Shown here in pieces: positions 28,657 through 35,277 of a stretch of DNA of 35,277 nt. The notes below the pieces were generated by a model. It made no database searches. It saw only the letters and a program-made list of their open reading frames with translations, and had not been told where the DNA came from. Source of the stretch: Flavobacterium cyanobacteriorum. Lineage in GTDB: Bacteria > Bacteroidota > Bacteroidia > Flavobacteriales > Flavobacteriaceae. Both the position numbers and the translations under genes were made by a program. The DNA lies in assembly GCF_002251835.1 (NCBI RefSeq), contig NZ_NOXV01000257.1, forward strand, positions 1 through 35,277. The letters run 5' to 3'. Numbering within the stretch: the first letter of the stretch is position 1; each line of letters opens with the position of its first letter.

Positions 28657-31600
28657 TTATTTTGCTTTCTTTAAGTATTTGCGGTATTTAAAATAGGCAA
28701 ATGCACCTATTATAAATACACCCGCTGTCATATAATAAAAATAGGCAGGTGTGGCCTTTTCACCCTGAGCATAAGAGTGCAGGCCCGTAAGATAAAAGTT
28801 TACGCCAAAATATGTCATAAGGATAGCGGCAAAAGCCAGCACACTAAAGAAATTGTATATCCAGGTGCCCCTTAATGCCGGTACAAAACGCATGTGTATA
28901 ACAAAGGCATAAACCATTATACTTACAAGGGCCCAGGTTTCTTTAGGGTCCCAGCCCCAGTAGCGCCCCCAGCTTTCGTTAGCCCACTGCCCGCCCAGGA
29001 AGTTGCCTATGGTAAGCATAACCAGGCCAACGGTAAGCGCCATTTCATTAATATAAGTTATCTCTTTTATATTAAGCTCCATTTTCTGCTTGTTGCTGCT
29101 GTTTGTCATTATCATGAGTATCATGGCTACAAGGCCAAGTATCATGCCTAATGCAAAAGGCCCATAACTACCTACAATAACTGCTACATGTATCATCAGC
29201 CAATAGGAGTTAAGTACAGGTTGCAGATTTGCGATTTCTGGGTCGGTCCAGTTCCAGTGGGCAACCATAAGTATTATTGAAGCTACAAAAGCAGTTGACG
29301 CAACTGTAAGCTGTGATTTCCTGCCAAATGCAAGGCCGAAAAACATAGTAGCCCATCCTACATATATTACTGATTCATAAGCATTGCTCCATGGCGCGTG
29401 GCCCGATATGTACCAGCGTGTAATAAGTCCCGCTGTATGAAGCAGAAACAGTAAACTTATAATAATATGCATGGCATTGACAGCGATTCTTATCCCCCTA
29501 CGGTTGTTGAATATTTTGATAATAACAAAAAGAATCATCAAGAGCCCCGCATACATATAATATGAGAACAGCTTTTTGAAAATGTCATACTTGTTATATA
29601 AAATTTCAGCTTCAACCTTATCTTTATGAGGCATTACTTCAGCGCCATATTTTTTCTGGTAATTGGTAAGCCCTTCCAAAAAGCTGTCAGCAAGTTTATA
29701 ATCCTTATTCTGCGTGGCATTGGCCAGCTCCTGGAAATATGCGGGCATAACATTCTTAATGCGGTTAAGCTCTTCATTTTTTAGCGCCTCAATTTCAGGG
29801 TAAGCCACCCACTTGTTGTTCATATCGCCCGGTATGGGGTACACTTTAAGTATCTGCCCCGTAAGCGCCGAATATAACAGGTTGATACGCTTATCTATAT
29901 CCATAAAATCCTTCTGGAACTGGTTTGGCACAGGCTCCCTGTAAGCCTCCTCCAGCAGCCTGCCCAGCTTATAATTTCCTGCTTTATCAAAAAAATCTGC
30001 CAGCGAGGCATATTTTACCTGCTTATCCAGCCCTGCTATTTTCCTCAGGCTGTCATTACCCCTTTTTAGGTATATTATGGGTACGTTATACCAAACCTGG
30101 TCAAACATTGTCATGGATATAAAAACCTGGTCGGCATTCATACCTTTATACGTGTCGCTCTTGCTTACTTTCCTTAATAATTCCGAGGAGAACGTATTTA
30201 CCGGCTTCATACGCCCACCGGCATCCTGTATGATGATACGGCCAAATTTAGCCGCATGGGCATCATCAACCTTGTATTTCAGTATTATAGAATCAAGCTG
30301 CCGCTCCGTAGGCTTCTGGTGTACATGGCTTTGCGCAAAAGCGCCCATGCTGAAGAATAAGGCTGTAACAGCAACCAGTTTTGCTTTTTTCTGTTTGATA
30401 GCTTCCAGTTTTCGTTTCAGGTCGCCAAAACGTGTATTTTTATCAAAAAGTATAGCCATAAGGCCAATGTATAGCAGGAAATAACCTACATAGGTAATCC
30501 ATGTACCCCAAAAATCATGATTAACCGACAGCTTTGTCCCAAGCTCATCAGGGTCGAACCCAGCCTGGAAAAAGCGGTAACCACGGTAATCAAGCACATT
30601 GTTCATATAAATACGGGTATCAAAAGTTTTGCCCTGCTCTTTATCCTGCACGGTAACCTTGCTTTCAAAAGAAGAATAGCTTGACTCTGTACCGGGATAT
30701 TTTTCGGCAATAAAATCATTTAGCTTTATGGCAAAAGGCAGCTCGTATGTTTTGCTCCCGTAAATCAGCGTATATTCAAGGCTGCCGAGCTTAAAGGATT
30801 GTGGTATGCCCATTTTACCTTTTCCGCCCAGCAGTGTAACTTCCTTTTCCCTCCCCTCAGATCTTACCGTAACGGTAAGTGCAGCGTCATCTTTAGTTTT
30901 ATAGTCATTATTCGATTTGTAGGTTATAATACCTTTTATAGCAGGTTCAGGAAAAACGAAACGGGTGCCTGCCATGGTATAGAGGGAGCGGAACATAAGC
31001 GGCTGTGGCGCATCTTTGGCAACAGTTCCCTGCTTCTGGTCAGCCATACGCATGTAATTCCCTTCAAAAGGAGACTGTATGGTATAACTATCGCCTTGCT
31101 TAATAATACTGATAGCGCCTGCGGTAGGCTTATTGAAAGCAAAGAGAATGTTATGGATATTCTGCACCTCGCCTTCTTTCAGGTAATGCTCGTGGCGGCC
31201 TCCGTCTCCTGCCTCAACCAGCTTTATGTAATGTACGCCTTTGTCATCCTGCTTTATTACTTCTTTAGCCCCCATGATATACTCTTTGAAAGAAACTTCA
31301 AAAGGAATATCATTGAAGCTATTACTGATGGTAAAATCGTTATCGGCTATTGGTGAAAGCAGTAGCGGTTTCTCAAACGTGCGTCGCATTACCTGTCCTT
31401 TATAATCACCGTCAACCATTACGGTTAAGTAAGCTTTGTCAGAATAAAAGTGGCTTGAGCTTTCGCCTTCCCTTATAGGCATCATGCCTTCATAGCTGAT
31501 GTAGCGGGTAACAAATGCCCCGATGATAATAAGAATAAATGACAAATGAAGCAGCAGGGTGGCCCATTTTTCCCGTTTGTGCAGCTGGTACCTTTTTATA

Positions 31601-31791
31601 TTCCCTATAAAGTTAATAACAAAAAGCAGCATAATGGCCTCAAACCATTTTGCATTATAAATATACAGGCGCGCCGTATCGGTATTATAGGCATCTTCTA
31701 CAAATGTGCCTATTCCCATTGCCAGGGCAAAAAGCAGGAAAAGTACAGCCATTAAGCGCGTTGAAGAAAAGAACGATAGTATTTTTTCCAT
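28657..31791 (-). CDS. fused cytochrome c biogenesis protein ResB-CcsA (CcsBA, System II)
   Basis: A 1044-aa inner-membrane haem exporter and ligase that attaches haem to apocytochrome c in the periplasm. The N-terminal half (about 1-460) is ResB/Ccs1-like: several TM helices (for example LFLLFALAMGIGTFVEDAYNT), a large periplasmic beta-rich domain, and a TM near 430-450. A hydrophobic segment ending MGAFAQ (about 470-490) precedes a second periplasmic stretch. The C-terminal part (about 735-1044) is CcsA/CcmC-like, with the haem-binding WWD-type motif near 941-955 (WGRYWGWDPKETWAL) and flanking histidines (HTAGLITRW, IHVAV, LHSYA). Fusions of this size are normal for Bacteroidota. A -7 box lies at 31821-31828. 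Confidence 0.92.
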   Translation of the reverse strand: MEKILSFFSSTRLMAVLFLLFALAMGIGTFVEDAYNTDTARLYIYNAKWFEAIMLLFVINFIGNIKRYQLHKREKWATLLLHLSFILIIIGAFVTRYISYEGMMPIREGESSSHFYSDKAYLTVMVDGDYKGQVMRRTFEKPLLLSPIADNDFTISNSFNDIPFEVSFKEYIMGAKEVIKQDDKGVHYIKLVEAGDGGRHEHYLKEGEVQNIHNILFAFNKPTAGAISIIKQGDSYTIQSPFEGNYMRMADQKQGTVAKDAPQPLMFRSLYTMAGTRFVFPEPAIKGIITYKSNNDYKTKDDAALTVTVRSEGREKEVTLLGGKGKMGIPQSFKLGSLEYTLIYGSKTYELPFAIKLNDFIAEKYPGTESSYSSFESKVTVQDKEQGKTFDTRIYMNNVLDYRGYRFFQAGFDPDELGTKLSVNHDFWGTWITYVGYFLLYIGLMAILFDKNTRFGDLKRKLEAIKQKKAKLVAVTALFFSMGAFAQSHVHQKPTERQLDSIILKYKVDDAHAAKFGRIIIQDAGGRMKPVNTFSSELLRKVSKSDTYKGMNADQVFISMTMFDQVWYNVPIIYLKRGNDSLRKIAGLDKQVKYASLADFFDKAGNYKLGRLLEEAYREPVPNQFQKDFMDIDKRINLLYSALTGQILKVYPIPGDMNNKWVAYPEIEALKNEELNRIKNVMPAYFQELANATQNKDYKLADSFLEGLTNYQKKYGAEVMPHKDKVEAEILYNKYDIFKKLFSYYMYAGLLMILFVIIKIFNNRRGIRIAVNAMHIIISLLFLLHTAGLITRWYISGHAPWSNAYESVIYVGWATMFFGLAFGRKSQLTVASTAFVASIILMVAHWNWTDPEIANLQPVLNSYWLMIHVAVIVGSYGPFALGMILGLVAMILMIMTNSSNKQKMELNIKEITYINEMALTVGLVMLTIGNFLGGQWANESWGRYWGWDPKETWALVSIMVYAFVIHMRFVPALRGTWIYNFFSVLAFAAILMTYFGVNFYLTGLHSYAQGEKATPAYFYYMTAGVFIIGAFAYFKYRKYLKKAK

Positions 31792-31820
31792 GAGTACGGA
31801 ACCTTGTATTTAAATTCATG

Positions 31821-31828
31821 CAAAAATA
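31821..31828 (-). promoter_or_regulatory. putative -7 box for ccsBA
   Basis: The minus strand reads TATTTTTG, matching TAnnTTTG, 29 nt before the ccsBA ATG. No -33 element is evident. Confidence 0.4.
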
Positions 31829-31921
31829 CTTAAAAGTCCCCGTAAAAAACCTGTTTACAGGATTAAACTTTACAGCAGAAAATAAATTATAACATTCGTT
31901 TAATTATAAGGCTAAGTCAAT

Positions 31922-31929
31922 TATATTTG
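31922..31929 (+). promoter_or_regulatory. putative -7 box for M1 peptidase gene
   Basis: TATATTTG matches TAnnTTTG and ends 21 nt before the ATG at 31951. It also contains the TTG that a longer reading frame would use as start, which argues against that start. Confidence 0.5.
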
Positions 31930-31950
31930 AAGCAGATAAATTTTACAACA

Positions 31951-33891
31951 ATGACAGATTTTATTTTAAAAAAATCATATAAAATAATAATTCTCCTTGG
32001 AATTAGTGTTTCGGTATGGAGCCAGGAAGTGACCAAAAACAACCAGTCGTTATTTGATGATGTCATGTACAGGCGCGGCAACACCTACCGCTCAGCATCA
32101 GGTGTGCCGGGGCCGGAATACTGGCAAAACAGGGCTAACTATGCCATTGAAGCGGAACTTGACGAAAAAACAAGAACCATAAAAGGCAGGCTGTCCATGA
32201 CCTACATAAACAACAGCCCCGATGCTTTAAATTATATTTGGATGTACCTGGAGCAAAACCGCTTTACTGAAACCTCCAGGGGAACACTTACCACTCCCCC
32301 TGCCGGAAGCCGGTATGATGGCAATACAGATGGCGGCTTTACTATTACCAATGTGTTGGCCAAAACCCAAGGTAAAAGCGAATCAAAATACCTGATTAAT
32401 GACACGCGAATGCAGGTATTTCTAAACAGCCCAATAGCCCCTAAAGGCGGCAAAGCAACAATTTCAATGGAGTTTGAATTTAAAATTCCTGACGAAGGCA
32501 TGGACCGTATGGGCCAGCTGGAAACCGAAAAAGGCACAATATACAGCATAGCACAATGGTATCCTAAAGCGGCAGTATATGACGATGTAAACGGGTGGAA
32601 CACCGAACCGTACCTGGGTGCCGGCGAATTTTACCTTGAGTATGGCGATTTTGACTACAAGATTACCGCACCTTATGATTATATAGTTGCCGGGTCAGGC
32701 GAACTTGTCAATGCCAAAGAGGTACTTACCAAAACACAACTGGGCCGGCTTGGGCAGGCTGCAGGAAGTGATAAGACCGTATTTATAATAACACCTGAAG
32801 AAGCAGGTAATGCGACTGTTACAAGGCCTGTTCAGAATGGAAAACTCACATGGCACTTCCGGATGAAAAACACGCGAGATGTAGCTTTTGCGGCATCAAA
32901 AGCTTTTGTATGGGATGCGGCACGCATCAATCTTCCGGGTGGAAAAAAAGCTATGGCACATTCTGTTTACAATACTGAAGTAGCGGGCAATAAAGCCTGG
33001 GGCCGTTCTACAGAATATACCAAAGCCTCAATAGAGTACTACTCTGATAAATGGTTTGTGTATCCCTACCCTAACGCTGTTAATGTGGCCTCGAATGTAG
33101 GGGGTATGGAATATCCGGGTGTATCCTTTTGCAGCGCCAGAAGCGCCGGCGCAGACCTTTGGGATGTTACGGACCATGAATTCGGGCACAACTGGTTCCC
33201 TATGATTGTTGGCTCTAACGAAAGGCGCCATGCCTGGATGGATGAGGGCTTTAATACCTTTATCAATTACTACAGCACCCTGAATTTTAACAATGGCGAA
33301 TACCCTACTGACATCGCCAAGAGCCGCAACCGGGTGCAATGGTTTAAGTGGAAAGGCAGGGAAAGTATTGCTACTTATCCTGATGTGGCAAAACCTGTCA
33401 ACCTTGCCTTTACAGCTTACTATAAACCGGCAACCGGACTGATTATCTTACGGGAATATATACTGGGTCCCGAACGTTTTGACAATGCTTTCAGGGCGTA
33501 TATCAGAAACTGGGCATATAAGCATCCGCAGCCGAGCGATTTTTTTAATGCCATGGAAAATGGTACAGGCGAAAACCTTAACTGGTTCTGGAGGGGATGG
33601 TTCCTTGGAAATGAAAACATAGACCTTGGTATAACAAAAGTTAAAGATAACGGTAACTCCGCCACCATCACGTTTATTAATAAAGGCGGGATACCTATGC
33701 CTGTAGTATTCAAAGTCGTATATGAGGATGATACCATAGAGACCCGCGCGCTGCCTGTGGAAATATGGCAGCGTGGTAATGAATGGGATTACCTTCTTAT
33801 ATCTACAAAAAAAATACGTGCTCTTGAGATTGACCCTAAACGTTTATTGCCCGATATCGACATTACAGATAATACGTGGATAAAAGAATAA
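31951..33891 (+). CDS. exported M1 family metallopeptidase
   Basis: A 646-aa zinc aminopeptidase-like enzyme. The start at 31951 gives [20 protein letters not shown] as a signal peptide ending near VWSQ. The substrate-anchoring motif is GGMEYPG, the variant of GAMEN common in Bacteroidota. The zinc site is HEFGH (His409, Glu410, His413) with the third ligand Glu432 in WMDEGFNTF, 18 residues on, as the HEXXH-x18-E pattern demands. The N-terminal beta-domain (about 45-270) and the C-terminal beta-rich ending resemble the M1 fold. No T9SS sorting domain is seen, so it is probably periplasmic or outer-membrane associated. It likely trims peptides. The gene has its own promoter and terminator. Confidence 0.9.
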   Translation: MTDFILKKSYKIIILLGISVSVWSQEVTKNNQSLFDDVMYRRGNTYRSASGVPGPEYWQNRANYAIEAELDEKTRTIKGRLSMTYINNSPDALNYIWMYLEQNRFTETSRGTLTTPPAGSRYDGNTDGGFTITNVLAKTQGKSESKYLINDTRMQVFLNSPIAPKGGKATISMEFEFKIPDEGMDRMGQLETEKGTIYSIAQWYPKAAVYDDVNGWNTEPYLGAGEFYLEYGDFDYKITAPYDYIVAGSGELVNAKEVLTKTQLGRLGQAAGSDKTVFIITPEEAGNATVTRPVQNGKLTWHFRMKNTRDVAFAASKAFVWDAARINLPGGKKAMAHSVYNTEVAGNKAWGRSTEYTKASIEYYSDKWFVYPYPNAVNVASNVGGMEYPGVSFCSARSAGADLWDVTDHEFGHNWFPMIVGSNERRHAWMDEGFNTFINYYSTLNFNNGEYPTDIAKSRNRVQWFKWKGRESIATYPDVAKPVNLAFTAYYKPATGLIILREYILGPERFDNAFRAYIRNWAYKHPQPSDFFNAMENGTGENLNWFWRGWFLGNENIDLGITKVKDNGNSATITFINKGGIPMPVVFKVVYEDDTIETRALPVEIWQRGNEWDYLLISTKKIRALEIDPKRLLPDIDITDNTWIKE

Positions 33892-33909
33892 GCCTGAGCT
33901 CTCATAATC

Positions 33910-33946
33910 AATGCCATTATTAATTTCTTAATACTGGCATTTTTTA
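33910..33946 (+). terminator. rho-independent terminator after M1 peptidase
   Basis: AATGCCA (33910-33916) pairs with TGGCATT (33935-33941), and the stem continues inward after one T-C mismatch with TATTAA/TTAATA around the loop TTTC. Six T follow. It lies 18 nt after the stop and only 13 nt before the next ATG. Confidence 0.85.
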
Positions 33947-33959
33947 ATAATTTAGCCAA

Positions 33960-34721
33960 ATGATAAAAGTAGTGGTACTTGGTTCCGGTAATGTGGCGCA
34001 GCATCTTATTTCGGTTTATAAAGCTGCCTCAGGTATAGAACTGGTGCAGGCTTTTGCAAGGAATACAAGCGCGCTTGAGCATTTACTCCCTGAGGATAAT
34101 ATAACCAGTACATATACGGGCCTTGCCGAAGCTGATGTTTACATTATTGCTGTTACTGACAATGCGGTAGCCGGAGTGTCTGGAGCGCTTCCATTCAGGG
34201 ACAGGCTTGTAGTACATACCTCCGGAAGTATGCCCATGGGAGTATTATGCGGCACGAACCGCCGGGGGGTGTTTTATCCGCTGCAGACATTTTCAAAGAC
34301 AAAACAAGTTGATTTTACTACAGTCCCTTTTTGCATAGAAAGTGAAAACGATGAAGATTATAAACTTCTTTATCGGCTTGCTTCAGCGGTTTCAGGCAGC
34401 GTGTACCGTATCGATTCCCTACAGCGTAGGGCCCTTCATGTAGCCGCTGTTTTTGTAAGTAATTTTACCAATCATTTATATAAAATAGGCATGGATATCT
34501 GCCTTGAAAATAACATACCTTTTGATATACTAAAACCACTGATACTGGAAACCGCAGATAAAATCAAATTGCTGGCCCCAGGAGAAGCGCAGACAGGGCC
34601 TGCCTTGAGAAATGATACTCTTACCCTGGAGAAACACATGGATTTTCTTAAGGAAGAAAACCTGAAAAAAATTTATACTCTACTAACACAATCAATACAG
34701 TTATATGGCGGAAAGCTATAA
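33960..34721 (+). CDS. DUF2520 Rossmann-fold protein
   Basis: A 253-aa predicted NAD(P)-dependent oxidoreductase. The N-terminus has the dinucleotide motif VVLGSGNVAQHL (about 4-15), then a Rossmann pattern with AVTDNAVAGV and VVHTSGSMPMGVL, a FYPLQTFSK segment, and a helical C-terminal domain (HVAAVFVSNFTNHLY) like those of 6-phosphogluconate and ketopantoate reductase relatives. DUF2520 enzymes are annotated as F420-dependent or NADP reductases, but the substrate is unknown. Its 3' end overlaps kdsC by 17 nt, so the two are coupled, and in Flavobacteriaceae this pairing is, as I recall, conserved. The ATG follows a terminator closely; a TAATTTAG box at 33949-33956 could drive a leaderless mRNA. 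Confidence 0.82.
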   Translation: MIKVVVLGSGNVAQHLISVYKAASGIELVQAFARNTSALEHLLPEDNITSTYTGLAEADVYIIAVTDNAVAGVSGALPFRDRLVVHTSGSMPMGVLCGTNRRGVFYPLQTFSKTKQVDFTTVPFCIESENDEDYKLLYRLASAVSGSVYRIDSLQRRALHVAAVFVSNFTNHLYKIGMDICLENNIPFDILKPLILETADKIKLLAPGEAQTGPALRNDTLTLEKHMDFLKEENLKKIYTLLTQSIQLYGGKL

Positions 34722-35232
34722 AGAAATACTGAACAATATCACCACATTTGTATTTGATGTGGATGGGGTTTTGACCGACGGTACCATACATGTTGCCCCC
34801 GATGGTGAAATGCTCCGTAAGATGCACATACGCGATGGCTATGCCATGAAAGCCGCCGTGGAAAATGGCTATACGGTTTGCATCATTTCAGGCGGTAAAA
34901 ACGAAGGAGTGCGTATACGCCTGAGAAACCTCGGAATAACAGATATTTACCTTGGTGTACCCAATAAAGTAGAAACCTTTAACGAATTTACCGATATTTA
35001 TAATATAAAGCCGGAACAGGTGTTATATATGGGCGATGATATCCCCGATTTTCATGTGATGCAGCGGGTAGGCCTTCCTGCCTGCCCACAAGATGCCGCG
35101 CCGGAAATCAAAGCCATAAGCAAATACATTTCGCACATTAATGGCGGGCAGGGCTGCGTCAGGGACGTTATCGAGCAGGTAATGAAGGTACAGGGAAAAT
35201 GGATGGAACACTTTAATGCCCGATATGATTAA
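34705..35232 (+). CDS. kdsC: KdsC-type 3-deoxy-D-manno-octulosonate 8-phosphate phosphatase
   Basis: A 175-aa HAD-superfamily C0 phosphatase that removes phosphate from Kdo-8-P in lipopolysaccharide core synthesis. Motif I is DVDGVLTDG (nucleophile Asp18, acid Asp20), followed by MHIRDGYAMK, motif II in CIISGGKN, then RLRNLGITDIYLGVPNKVE with the motif III lysine, and motif IV GDDIPD (Asp111-Asp112). The C-terminus (GGQGCVRDVIEQVMK) matches the KdsC tail that caps the tetramer active site. The start at 34705 lies inside the preceding gene and gives a protein of typical KdsC length. It is cotranscribed with the DUF2520 gene. Confidence 0.9.
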   Translation: MAESYKEILNNITTFVFDVDGVLTDGTIHVAPDGEMLRKMHIRDGYAMKAAVENGYTVCIISGGKNEGVRIRLRNLGITDIYLGVPNKVETFNEFTDIYNIKPEQVLYMGDDIPDFHVMQRVGLPACPQDAAPEIKAISKYISHINGGQGCVRDVIEQVMKVQGKWMEHFNARYD

Positions 35233-35277
35233 TATAATGAAGTGGTTTAAACTTATTTGTTAAATAAAAAAGGGTTG

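Noticed and set aside
30799-31356. 185-codon plus-strand ORF opposite ccsBA
   Set aside because: It lies wholly within the ResB part of ccsBA, and the translation shows no family features.
31927-31950. TTG start for the M1 peptidase
   Set aside because: The TTG is the end of the TATATTTG promoter box; the ATG at 31951 gives a good signal peptide.
35237-35263. Short plus-strand ORF (MKWFKLIC) after kdsC
   Set aside because: It stops after 8 codons. A following gene may begin beyond the window, but nothing here can be called.

Overview
The window looks like an ordinary chromosomal stretch of a member of the Bacteroidota, most probably Flavobacteriaceae (Flavobacterium-like). Several things point that way: moderate to low GC; initiation regions that are A/T rich with little Shine-Dalgarno signal; many upstream matches to the Bacteroidota -7 box TAnnTTTG; a giant secreted protein ending in a type IX secretion (T9SS) type A sorting domain; a fused ResB-CcsA cytochrome c biogenesis protein; menaquinone synthesis (menD); and an OmpA-family protein with acidic thrombospondin-type-3-like repeats. 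I see no tRNA, rRNA, insertion sequence, prophage or CRISPR array. All assignments come from reading the sequence and remembered family motifs; no database search was run.

Layout. 103-3103 (minus): a tight three-gene operon of an unrecognised 216-aa protein, a patatin-like phospholipase and a DUF2971 protein. This is the best candidate here for an undescribed functional unit. 3273-5468 (minus): a DoxX-type membrane protein and a Sad/GabD-type succinate-semialdehyde dehydrogenase, separated by 465 bp of AT-rich DNA. 5577-7320 (plus): an OmpA-family outer-membrane protein and a small conserved flavobacterial protein, each followed by a hairpin terminator. 7387-10709 (minus): a META-domain lipoprotein, a vWA-like membrane protein and FabG. 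10839-11213 (plus): the fluoride channel FluC/CrcB. 11389-12591 and 13455-14180 (plus): small, hydrophilic or single-TM proteins ending in a PRC-barrel protein, interrupted by tsaC/sua5 on the minus strand; by composition I infer a stress or envelope-related cluster. 14248-16590 (minus): a UvrD/PcrA helicase. 16714-25083 (minus): a 2789-aa T9SS-exported modular adhesin-like protein. 25389-31791 (minus): a CvfB-like S1 RNA-binding protein, MenD, a lipoprotein glutathione peroxidase and CcsBA. 31951-35232 (plus): an exported M1 metallopeptidase, a DUF2520 Rossmann protein and a KdsC-type Kdo-8-phosphate phosphatase.

How the genes fit together. Much of the window serves the cell envelope and respiration. 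CcsBA matures c-type cytochromes, MenD makes the menaquinone that feeds them, and the lipoprotein GPx could remove peroxides on the same side of the membrane. KdsC supplies Kdo for lipopolysaccharide, FabG makes fatty acids, OmpA ties the outer membrane to peptidoglycan, and the giant T9SS protein and M1 peptidase act outside the cytoplasm. The least understood parts are the patatin operon, the small-protein cluster at 11.4-14.2 kb and the repeat-rich adhesin.
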